A DNA stretch of 64,000 nucleotides from Pelomonas sp966111775. GTDB taxonomy: Bacteria > Pseudomonadota > Gammaproteobacteria > Burkholderiales > Burkholderiaceae_C. The notes below the pieces were generated by a model that saw only the letters and a program-made list of their open reading frames with translations, was not told the DNA's origin and did no database searches. Each line of letters begins with the position of its first letter. Position 1 is the stretch's first letter. Below, in pieces: positions 32,761 to 40,150 of this stretch. The stretch is from assembly GCA_966111775.1 (NCBI GenBank), contig CBHWBD010000003.1:5846-69845 (forward strand), written 5' to 3'. The translations under genes were made by a program, and so were the position numbers.

Positions 32761-33521
32761 AGCAGTCCGTAGGCTGCGCGCAGCCGCGCTGCCACGCCGT
32801 TGAGCTCGAGGGCGCGCATGGCCATGACGACGCGCGCCAAGCGCTCCGGCGCCAGTCCGGGCGCGTGGGCCAGCAGTTGAGCGTCGGCATGGAAGGCGGT
32901 CGGCAGGATGCGCACGCGCGCCTGCAGACCCTCGGCCTCGATGACGTGGCGCAGCGTGGCGTCGGCCTGGTAAAAGAAGCGGCCGCGGCCGCCGAGCAGC
33001 TTGCGCAGGTTCTGTGCGTTGTCGGCGGCACCGGCGTCGACGATGAGGCCGGGCTGCTCAGCCAGGAAGCTCACATAGCCGGTGCCACGCGTCGCCAACA
33101 CGACGCCCTGGCCACCGAGGGCACGGATGTCGTCGAAGCTGCGCACGTCGATGTGGTCGTCGGCGCGCACGGCCACCTGGTGGCGGATGTTGTAGAGGGG
33201 CGGCGTGTCGATGAAGCGAAAGCGCGCCGCGCGCTCGCGGGTCTTGAGCAGGCCGAAGAAGAGGTCGATGCGCTCAGCCGCCAGGTCGCTCTCGATGCGC
33301 ATCAAGGGCATGGCCTCGTCCAGGCCGCTGAACTGCAGGCCGGGATCGACGCGCTGCAGGGCGCGCACATAGTCGACGCAGAAGCCCTGGGGGCCGTCGC
33401 CACCGGCATTGAACTTCAGCGTCATGCCGGCCTGGGCGATGGTGCGCAGCAGATCGTCGGCCATGGCTGCACCACCGGCGAGGGCCAGTGCGCTGGCGAT
33501 CAGGGGGCGGCGACCGATCAT
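32757..33521 (-). CDS. Periplasmic amino-acid-binding-like protein (SBP_bac_3 type)
   Basis: 254 residues. Signal peptide at 1-21 (MIGRRPLIASALALAGGAAMA). The body follows solute-binding family 3: GFCVDYVRALQRVDPGLQFSGLDEAMPLMRIESDLAAERIDLFFGLLKTRERAARF, PPLYNIRHQVAVRADD, then a Gly-rich ALGGQGVVLATRGTGYVSF. No ABC permease or ATPase is nearby, so it may not serve a transporter; binding proteins of this type also act as sensors. It is coupled to a DMT exporter gene by an ATGA overlap. It is a clear paralogue of the protein at 55865. Confidence 0.83.
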   Translation of the reverse strand: MIGRRPLIASALALAGGAAMADDLLRTIAQAGMTLKFNAGGDGPQGFCVDYVRALQRVDPGLQFSGLDEAMPLMRIESDLAAERIDLFFGLLKTRERAARFRFIDTPPLYNIRHQVAVRADDHIDVRSFDDIRALGGQGVVLATRGTGYVSFLAEQPGLIVDAGAADNAQNLRKLLGGRGRFFYQADATLRHVIEAEGLQARVRILPTAFHADAQLLAHAPGLAPERLARVVMAMRALELNGVAARLRAAYGLL

Positions 33522-33565
33522 GGCGCGCTCAGTCTAGGGCCGTCACCCTGCGTGCGCCGCGAAGC

Positions 33566-34285
33566 TCAACCCCGTGTGGCGGCAAGCATCTCGTGCACGT
33601 CGTGGCACATCACCGCGAGGTAGGCGGCGAGCACGAGGTAGTAGGTCGCGTATTCCCACTTCACCGAGGCGGGCACGGCGTAATAGGTCTGGGCCTCGAC
33701 GCTGTCGCTGCGGTGCTTCCAGGCCTTGACGAGCTGGGGCCAGGCCAGCACGGCCATCAGGATCAGCATGGGGCTGGGTCGCCAGAAGAACAGCGCCACC
33801 AGGGCCGGCGCGCCCAGCAGCCAGATGCGCGGCGACAGCACGGCCGTGATGCGGCCGCCATCGAAGGGCGAGATGGGGATCAGGTTGAACAGGTTCAGGA
33901 AGAAGCCGCTGTAGGACACGGCCAGCAGCCAGTCGGCGTCCCAGCTGCGCGCCATCAGATAGGCGATGGTCGCGCCCACCGTGCCCAGCATGGGGCCGGC
34001 GAGGCCGACGAAGGCCTCCGTCTGCGCATCGTGCGGCATGTCCTTGAGCTCGACCCAGGCACCGACGAAGGGAATGAAGGTCGGCGCACCGACGTTCAGG
34101 CCCTTGTAGCGCGCCGCGATGAAGTGGCCCATCTCGTGCACGAAGAGCAACGCGATGAAGCCGGCCGCGTAGCGCCAGCCATAGATCCAGGCGTAGATGA
34201 CCAGCGAGACCAGCATGGTCCCGCCGGTGGTCAGCAGCTTGCCGAACTTGGCGCCCGACAGCAGCAATGCAAGCAGCTTGAGCAT
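33566..34285 (-). CDS. Site-2 protease-like M50 membrane metalloprotease
   Basis: 239 residues. Hydrophobic segments flank the zinc motif HEMGH at residues 50-54 (FVHEMGHFIAARY), and the third ligand lies in the second conserved block NLIPISPFDGGRI. No PDZ domain is present, so this is a minimal M50 (FeoB/SpoIVFB-like) protease or related enzyme; VGAPTFIPFVGAWVELKD is the segment of the 'site-2 protease family' between them. It ends with MCHDVHEMLAATRG. Its ATG shares one base with the DUF2167 stop (TGATG at 34283-34287). Substrate unknown; the coupled DUF2167 protein is a candidate partner. Confidence 0.9.
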   Translation of the reverse strand: MLKLLALLLSGAKFGKLLTTGGTMLVSLVIYAWIYGWRYAAGFIALLFVHEMGHFIAARYKGLNVGAPTFIPFVGAWVELKDMPHDAQTEAFVGLAGPMLGTVGATIAYLMARSWDADWLLAVSYSGFFLNLFNLIPISPFDGGRITAVLSPRIWLLGAPALVALFFWRPSPMLILMAVLAWPQLVKAWKHRSDSVEAQTYYAVPASVKWEYATYYLVLAAYLAVMCHDVHEMLAATRG

Positions 34286-35163
34286 CAGGCCGTCTTGTCG
34301 CGCTTGAAGAACTTGGTGATGGCCGCGCCAAAGCCAACGACAGCGATGAAGATGATCTTCGCGAACTTGGCGACGAAGGCGAAGATGACGGCCAGCAGGC
34401 CGAGCTTCTTGGCGCCGACGCCGACGACCAGGGCCGCCAGGCCGTATTCGGCGACATGGTCGGTGGAGGAATCGAAGTCCTCGTAGCGCTTGCCCTTGTC
34501 GAACTCCAGCGCCCCCAGCAGGGCCTTGGCATCGGGCTTCTGGGCCGGCAGGTCCTTCAGGTCGGTGATGAAGTTCAGGCTCAGATAGCCCTCGCGGCCC
34601 AGGGCGTAGGTGTTGTAGTTGACGCCCAGATTGGCGTCAGCCGGCGCGCCCTTTTCCTTGGAGCTCATGGCCCAGACCAGGCGGTGCTGGGTGGCCTCAT
34701 AGGCCGGCGGCTCGGCCCAGCCGGTGATCTCGAGGGCCGCCACGCCCATCTTCTTGCGCTCCTCGTTGCTGGCCTCGGTGCCTTCCTTGTAGCTGGACAG
34801 CAGCTCGTCGGCCTTCCACTCCTTGGCGTCGCCGTCCTTCACATAGCCGGAGGCGATGTAGCGCAGCGTGGCGAACCATTCGCCCTCGCCCTTGGGGAAG
34901 ATCAGCCCGGCCAGTTCGGTGTGCTGGCCCGGGTTGCCCATCGCGGTCAGCAGCTTGCCGGCCTGGGGCTGGGGGATGAAGACGCGGTCGGCCGGCAGAT
35001 GCAGCGTGGCCTGGCCGGCAATCGCGACGTCGGCGGGGCCGGCCTTGGCGACGGCCTTGGCCTCGGTCCAGGCCGGGTTCTCGGCCGGCGCGTCGGCGGC
35101 ATGGGCGGCCAGGCCCATGCAGACGGCCAGGGCGGCCAGCAGGCCACGCAAGCTCTTGTTCAT
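34285..35163 (-). CDS. DUF2167-family membrane-anchored protein
   Basis: 292 residues. Signal peptide at 1-22 (MNKSLRGLLAALAVCMGLAAHA). A periplasmic domain follows, with the DUF2167 features GQATLHLPADRVFIPQPQAGKLLTAMGN, GLIFPKGEGEWFATLRYIASGYVKDGDAKEWKADELLSSYKEGTE, NEERKKMGVAALEITGWAEPPAYEATQHRLVWAMS, then YNTYALGREGYLSLNFITDL. C-terminal membrane helices (LAALVVGVGAKKLGLLAVIFAFVAKFAKIIFIAVVGFGAA) end in a basic tail. The function of the family is unknown; it is the first gene of the two-gene operon with the M50 protease. Confidence 0.88.
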   Translation of the reverse strand: MNKSLRGLLAALAVCMGLAAHAADAPAENPAWTEAKAVAKAGPADVAIAGQATLHLPADRVFIPQPQAGKLLTAMGNPGQHTELAGLIFPKGEGEWFATLRYIASGYVKDGDAKEWKADELLSSYKEGTEASNEERKKMGVAALEITGWAEPPAYEATQHRLVWAMSSKEKGAPADANLGVNYNTYALGREGYLSLNFITDLKDLPAQKPDAKALLGALEFDKGKRYEDFDSSTDHVAEYGLAALVVGVGAKKLGLLAVIFAFVAKFAKIIFIAVVGFGAAITKFFKRDKTA

Positions 35164-35301
35164 CTGATCTCCCTAGAAAAAGGGCCGCAGTCTAGGCGGC
35201 GTCGCGGGTCGCCCCGTTCAGGGAATGCCCCCCAAGGGGAGGATTCACCCAGGGCCGCCGGGCGCGCGGCTCACAATCCTCGCCATCCAACAGGGGCTGG
35301 A

Positions 35302-35808
35302 ATGAAAGCGATCCACAAGCTGCGTACACCACTCACCGCGGCAGCCTGCGTCCTGCTGATGCTGCTGGGCAGCGGCTGCTCGACACCCAAGGTGGTCGTG
35401 TCGCCGCCGCTGCGCTGCGATGCGCCCGACAGCGGTTGCGTCAACGATCTGATGCTGGCGCTGGAGGACTGGAAGGATGCCTACAACGCCCGCGACCCGC
35501 GCCGGCTGCAGCAGCTCTATGCGCCGGGTGCCCTGATCACCGACGACGAGTACACGGCCGTGCCGCTGGATGGCGTGGCGCTGCCGGTGTTCTTCGACCA
35601 GATGGCACAGCGGCCCACGGCCCGCATGCGCTGGATGATCGGCAACCTGCAGTTCTTCGGCGACACGGCGGTGCGCTCGGGCGAATACGAGTTCACCGAG
35701 CAGGTCGGTGGTGAAACGAAGGAAAGACCGGCCCGCTACAGCTTCGCCTACCAACGCATCGAGGGCCGCTGGCTGATCGTGCTGCAGCACTCGACATTGA
35801 GGCCCTGA
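35302..35808 (+). CDS. Lipoprotein with SnoaL/DUF4440-like (NTF2-fold) domain
   Basis: 168 residues from ATG 35302. Lipoprotein signal peptide with lipobox LGSGC (Cys near residue 28). The mature part looks like an NTF2-like fold: LMLALEDWKDAYNARDPRRLQQLYAPGALITDDEY, MRWMIGNLQFFGDTAVRSGEYEFTEQ, PARYSFAYQRIEGRWLIVLQHSTLRP, as in ketosteroid-isomerase-like DUF4440 proteins of unknown substrate. Two extra Cys (LRCDAPDSGCV) sit just before the domain. A terminator-like hairpin (35816-35844) follows. Confidence 0.83.
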   Translation: MKAIHKLRTPLTAAACVLLMLLGSGCSTPKVVVSPPLRCDAPDSGCVNDLMLALEDWKDAYNARDPRRLQQLYAPGALITDDEYTAVPLDGVALPVFFDQMAQRPTARMRWMIGNLQFFGDTAVRSGEYEFTEQVGGETKERPARYSFAYQRIEGRWLIVLQHSTLRP

Positions 35809-35815
35809 ATGAACA

Positions 35816-35844
35816 AAGCCCCGCGGGACGAGCCAGCGGGGCTT
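35816..35844. terminator. Terminator between convergent lipoprotein and indolepyruvate oxidoreductase genes
   Basis: Stem AAGCCCCGC (35816-35824) with GCGGGGCTT (35836-35844), 11-base loop. On the minus strand the stem is followed by TGTTC after TTT, giving a short U-rich tail; the plus side has TTCTC. It best serves the minus-strand gene ending at 35864. Confidence 0.75.
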
Positions 35845-35863
35845 CTCAAGGGCGTGAGCGCGA

Positions 35864-38800
35864 TCAGACCTTGGCGATCAGCGCATCCCACTTGGCCTTG
35901 GCGGCCTTCTCGTTGCGGGCCTTCACATGGCCGTAGCCGCGGATGTCTTCCGGCACGCGGGCCAGCTCGACGGCAGTGGCGAGTGACTCGGCCGTCAAGC
36001 CGGCCAGGGCCTTGTCGACACCGGCGCGGTAGTCGGCAATCCAGCGGCGCTCCATCTTGCGCTCCTCGGTGTGGCCGAAGATGTCGAAGGCCGTGCCGCG
36101 CAGGCCCTTCATCTTGGCCAACAGGCCGAAGGCCGGACGCACCCAGCCACCGAAGGGGCGCTTCACCAGCTCGCCCTTGTCGTTGGTCTTGGCCAGCAAC
36201 GGCGGCGCGAGGTGGTGCACCAGTTTGTAGTCGCCCTCGAACATGCCGGCGATCTTGTTCGTGAACGCGGCGTCGGTGTGCAGGCGGGCCACCTCGTACT
36301 CGTCCTTGTAGGCCATCAGCTTGAACAGATAGCGGGCGACGGATTCGGTCAGCTTGGTGGTCGTGCCGAGCTTGGCTTCGGCCGCGCGCACCTTGTCGAC
36401 GAAGGCCTTGTACTCGGCTGCGTAGGCGGCGTTCTGGTAGCCGGTCAGGAAGTCGACGCGCTTGGCGACGATCTCGTCGACGCTCTGGCGCTTGACCAGC
36501 TGGATGACGGCCTGGGCCGCGTACAGCGACTGCACGCTCTTCAGGTCATGCGCGCAGCGACGGCCCCACTCAAACGCGATCTTGTTGTTGTCGATCTGCA
36601 CGCCGTTGAGTTCGATGGCGCGCATCAACGCGTCATAGCTCAGCGGGATGCGGCCCTGCTGCCAGGCATAGCCCAGCATCAGCGGGTTGGTGTAGAGGGA
36701 ATCGCCCACCAGCTTGACGGCCACTTCCTCGGCGTCGAAGGAACCCAGGTGGTCACGGCCCACCGCATTGCCCACGGCCTGCTCGCAGGCCGCGCCCGGG
36801 AAGCTCCAGTTCGCGTCGTTCACCAGCGTCGCCGTCGGCGAGCCATGCGTGTTCAGCGCGACATAGGTGCGGCCCTCGCGCATGACGGCCAGCGTCGCCT
36901 TGTTGGCGGCGACGATGGCATCGCAGGCGATGACGAGGTCGGCCTCGGCGGTGCCGACCTTGGTGCAGAAGATGGCCTCGGGCGTGTTGGCGATCTGGAT
37001 GTGGCTCCAGGTCGCGCCGCCCTTCTGGGCCAAGCCCGCGGCGTCCTGGGTGATGACGCCCTTGCCTTCCAGGTGGGCGGCCATGCCCAGCAGCTGGCCG
37101 ATGGTGATGACCCCCGTGCCCCCCACGCCACCGACGACGATGCCCCAGGCTTCTTGAGCATTCGGGATCACCGGCAGCGGCAGCGGCGGCAGCGCCGTGT
37201 CGAAGGGGCTCTTGCGGCTTTCCTTCTTGGGCTTCTTCAGCTCGCCGCCCTCGACGGTGACGAAGCTGGGGCAGAAACCCTTCACGCAGGAATAGTCCTT
37301 GTTGCAGGTGTTCTGGTTGATCTGGCGCTTGCGGCCGAAGTCGGTCTCCAGCGGTTCGACCGACAGGCAGTTGGACTGCACGGAGCAGTCGCCGCAGCCC
37401 TCGCAGACCAGCTCGTTGATGACGACGCGCTTGGCCGGGTCCACCATCTTGCCGCGCTTGCGGCGGCGGCGCTTTTCAGTCGCGCAGGTCTGGTCGTAGA
37501 TGATGGCCGTCGTGCCTTCGATCTCGCGGAACTGGCGCTGGATGCTGTCCAGCTCGTCACGGTGGTGCACGGTGACGCCCGGCGCCAGGGCCACGCCCTC
37601 GTACTTGGCCGGCTCGTCGGTGACGATGACCAGCTTCTTGACGCCTTCCGAGATCACGCTGTTCATGATCTGGATCACGGTGTGGCCCTCGGGGCGCTCG
37701 CCCACGGTCTGGCCACCGGTCATCGCAACGGCGTCGTTGTAGAGGATCTTGTAGGTGATGTTGACGCCCGAGGCGATGCTCTGACGGATGGCGAGGCTGC
37801 CGCTGTGGAAGTAGGTGCCGTCACCGAGGTTGGAGAAGATGTGCTTCTCGTTGGTGAAGGGCGCCTGGCCCGTCCAGGGCACGCCCTCGCCGCCCATCTG
37901 CGTGAAGGTGGCCGTGTTGCGACCGGGCATCCAGGTCACCATGTAGTGGCAGCCGATGCCGCCGACGGCGCGCGAGCCTTCCGGCACGCGGGTGCTGGTG
38001 TTGTGCGGGCAGCCCGAGCAGAACCAGGGCGTGCGGTCGGCGCCACCGGCCGTCTGGGTCTCGGCCTTCAGCGCGTTTTCCTTGGCGTCGATGATGGCAA
38101 GGCGCGCATCCAGGCGCGACACGATGTCGCTGTCCACGCCCAGCTTCTTCAGGCGCTTGGCGATGGCGCGGGCAATGATGGCCGGCGTCAGGTCGGCCTG
38201 GGGACGCAGCAGCCAGTGGTCGCTGGGGTTGGGCACGCTCCACTCGCCGCCCTCGCCGCTGTCGCCGGCGTCGAACTTGCCAAGCACATTCGGGCGCACG
38301 TCGGCGCGCCAGTTGTAGAGCTCTTCCTTGACCTGGTATTCAATGATCTGGCGCTTCTCTTCGACGACCAGGATCTCCTGCAGACCCTTGGCGAACTCGC
38401 GCGCCACCTGCGCCTCCAGCGGCCACACCACGTTGACCTTGTGCAGCCGGATGCCGATGCGGCGGCAGGTGTCTTCGTCCAGGCCGAGGTCGTGCAGGGC
38501 CTGGCGGGTGTCGTTGAAGGCCTTGCCGCTGGTGATGATGCCGAAGCGGTCGTTCTTGCCTTCGATGACGTTGTAGTTGAGGCGGTTGGCGCGGATGTAG
38601 GCCAGGGCCGCGTACCACTTGTAGTTCATCATCCGCGACTCTTGCTCGAGCGGCGGATCGGGCCAGCGGATGTGCAGGCCACCGGCCGGCATCTGGAAGT
38701 CCTCCGGCATGATGATGTTGACGCGGTCGGGATCGACGCTGACGCTGGCCGACGACTCGACGATCTCCTGGATGGTCTTCATGCCGGCCCACAGGCCCGA

Positions 38801-39409
38801 GAAACGGCTCATCGCAAAGGCGTGCAGGCCCATGTCGAGGATGTCCTGCACGCTGCTCGGGAAGAAGGTCGGAAAGCCGACGGCCTTGAAGACGTGGTCG
38901 CTCTGGTGAGCCGCCGTCGAGCTCTTGGCGATGTGGTCGTCGCCGGCGATGGCGATGACGCCGCCGTGCTTGGACGTGCCAGCCATGTTGGCGTGCTTGA
39001 AGACGTCGATGCAGCGGTCCACGCCCGGGCCCTTGCCGTACCAGAGGCCGAAGACGCCATCGAACTTGGCCTTCTCGGGGAAGAGGTCCAGCTGCTGCGT
39101 GCCCCACACGGCCGTCGCGCCGAGTTCCTCGTTGACGCCCGGCTGGAAGACGATGTTCTGCTTGGCCAGGTGCTTCTTGGCCGCCCACAGCGCCTGGTCA
39201 TAGGTACCCAGCGGCGAGCCGCGGTAGCCGCTGATGAAGCCGGCGGTGTTCAGGCCGGCCATCGCGTCGCGCGTGCGTTGCAGCATGGGCAGGCGCACCA
39301 GGGCCTGCACGCCGCTCATGAAGGCACGGCCACTGTCTAGGGCGTACTTGTCGTCGAGCGAGACGGTTTGCAGCGCCTTCAGGATGTGTTCGGGCAGCGG
39401 GGCGTTCAT
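35864..39409 (-). CDS. Fused indolepyruvate ferredoxin oxidoreductase
   Basis: 1181 residues from ATG 39409. Oxidatively decarboxylates arylpyruvates (indolepyruvate, phenylpyruvate) to acyl-CoA, reducing ferredoxin, in the cytoplasm. The N-terminal 400 residues are the pyrimidine-binding domain (NTAGFISGYRGSPLGTYD); the middle holds the TPP-binding region (CSGCPHN, GIGCHYM, NLGDGTYFHSG) and a ferredoxin-type cluster region with CEGCGDCSVQSNC and TCNKDYSCVKGFCPSF; the C-terminal 400 residues carry the gamma-type domain (VGGVGGTGVITIGQLLGMAAHLEGKGV) and DUF6537-like end. Single-chain fusions of this size are usual in Burkholderiales and replace IorAB. It is divergent from an Lrp regulator. Confidence 0.93.
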   Translation of the reverse strand: MNAPLPEHILKALQTVSLDDKYALDSGRAFMSGVQALVRLPMLQRTRDAMAGLNTAGFISGYRGSPLGTYDQALWAAKKHLAKQNIVFQPGVNEELGATAVWGTQQLDLFPEKAKFDGVFGLWYGKGPGVDRCIDVFKHANMAGTSKHGGVIAIAGDDHIAKSSTAAHQSDHVFKAVGFPTFFPSSVQDILDMGLHAFAMSRFSGLWAGMKTIQEIVESSASVSVDPDRVNIIMPEDFQMPAGGLHIRWPDPPLEQESRMMNYKWYAALAYIRANRLNYNVIEGKNDRFGIITSGKAFNDTRQALHDLGLDEDTCRRIGIRLHKVNVVWPLEAQVAREFAKGLQEILVVEEKRQIIEYQVKEELYNWRADVRPNVLGKFDAGDSGEGGEWSVPNPSDHWLLRPQADLTPAIIARAIAKRLKKLGVDSDIVSRLDARLAIIDAKENALKAETQTAGGADRTPWFCSGCPHNTSTRVPEGSRAVGGIGCHYMVTWMPGRNTATFTQMGGEGVPWTGQAPFTNEKHIFSNLGDGTYFHSGSLAIRQSIASGVNITYKILYNDAVAMTGGQTVGERPEGHTVIQIMNSVISEGVKKLVIVTDEPAKYEGVALAPGVTVHHRDELDSIQRQFREIEGTTAIIYDQTCATEKRRRRKRGKMVDPAKRVVINELVCEGCGDCSVQSNCLSVEPLETDFGRKRQINQNTCNKDYSCVKGFCPSFVTVEGGELKKPKKESRKSPFDTALPPLPLPVIPNAQEAWGIVVGGVGGTGVITIGQLLGMAAHLEGKGVITQDAAGLAQKGGATWSHIQIANTPEAIFCTKVGTAEADLVIACDAIVAANKATLAVMREGRTYVALNTHGSPTATLVNDANWSFPGAACEQAVGNAVGRDHLGSFDAEEVAVKLVGDSLYTNPLMLGYAWQQGRIPLSYDALMRAIELNGVQIDNNKIAFEWGRRCAHDLKSVQSLYAAQAVIQLVKRQSVDEIVAKRVDFLTGYQNAAYAAEYKAFVDKVRAAEAKLGTTTKLTESVARYLFKLMAYKDEYEVARLHTDAAFTNKIAGMFEGDYKLVHHLAPPLLAKTNDKGELVKRPFGGWVRPAFGLLAKMKGLRGTAFDIFGHTEERKMERRWIADYRAGVDKALAGLTAESLATAVELARVPEDIRGYGHVKARNEKAAKAKWDALIAKV

Positions 39410-39573
39410 CGGTGGGAGCTCCTGGATGGCGACCCGTTCGACCTGCCCTTGTGAGGCGGCCGCGCGGGCCATGGGCCAGTATGGCCGGACCGGGCAGTGT
39501 AGGGAAATGGTTGCGAGGAGTGCTTTCTCATTTGCGCTCGAAATCGAGTCGATTGGCAATTTCATTTCTCGAA

Positions 39574-39599
39574 GATGCAAAATTCGTTTGAATTGCATC
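39574..39599. promoter_or_regulatory. Candidate Lrp-type operator between the oxidoreductase and Lrp genes
   Basis: Imperfect inverted repeat GATGC-AA-AATTC / GAATT-GCATC around GTTT, in the only clearly AT-rich part of the 215-base divergent gap 39410-39624, 26 bases upstream of the Lrp start. No other gene lies in the gap. Confidence 0.5.
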
Positions 39600-39624
39600 G
39601 CCACTTCGCCGATCAGGGCAAACC

Positions 39625-40122
39625 ATGAGCACCGAAGAAGCCACCCCGGAAGCACTGGACCGCCATCACATCGCCATCCTGGCCGAGCTGCAACGCGACG
39701 CCCGCCTGTCCAACGCCGAGCTGGCCCAGCGCATCGGCCTGTCGGCCGCCCCGACCTGGCGGCGCGTCAAGTGGCTGGAGGACCAGGGCTATATCACCGG
39801 CTACCGCGCCGAGATCGACAGGCGCAAGCTGGGCCTCGGGGTGCTGGCCTTCGTGCGCGTGGACGCCGAGCGCAGTGCCGGTGCCGCCACCAAGCCGCTG
39901 GAAGACGCCATCCGCCGGCTGCCCGAGGTCATCGCCTGCCACTACATCTCGGGCGCCGGCACCTTCGAGCTGCAGGTCATGGCCACCGACCTCGATGCCT
40001 TCTCGCGCTTCTCCATCGACACGCTGTTGAATCTGCCCAATGTGAAGGACATCCACACCAGCTTCTCGCTGGGCGAGGTCAAGGCCAGCGGCGTGCTGCC
40101 GCTGGGCCACCTCGGCGGGTAG
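39625..40122 (+). CDS. Lrp/AsnC-family transcriptional regulator
   Basis: 165 residues. Winged helix at the N-terminus: HHIAILAELQRDARLSNAELAQRIGLSAAPTWRRVKWLEDQGYI, then the AsnC_trans_reg ligand-binding domain (RKLGLGVLAFVRVDAER, VIACHYISGAGTFELQVMATDLDAFSRF, LPNVKDIHTSFSLGEVK). Regulators of this type next to indolepyruvate oxidoreductase genes usually control that gene in response to aromatic amino acids; divergence and an AT-rich inverted repeat in between support this. Only 28 bases separate it from the following fusion gene, so co-transcription is possible. Confidence 0.9.
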   Translation: MSTEEATPEALDRHHIAILAELQRDARLSNAELAQRIGLSAAPTWRRVKWLEDQGYITGYRAEIDRRKLGLGVLAFVRVDAERSAGAATKPLEDAIRRLPEVIACHYISGAGTFELQVMATDLDAFSRFSIDTLLNLPNVKDIHTSFSLGEVKASGVLPLGHLGG

Positions 40123-40150
40123 GAAAGGGCAACAGCGCCAGAATCGACGC

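Noticed and set aside
36071..39340. A 1089-residue open frame on the plus strand opposite the indolepyruvate oxidoreductase
   Set aside because: Shadow of a GC-rich gene: its product is low-complexity Gly/Ala/His/Gln-rich with no domain, while the minus strand carries a complete, motif-rich enzyme.
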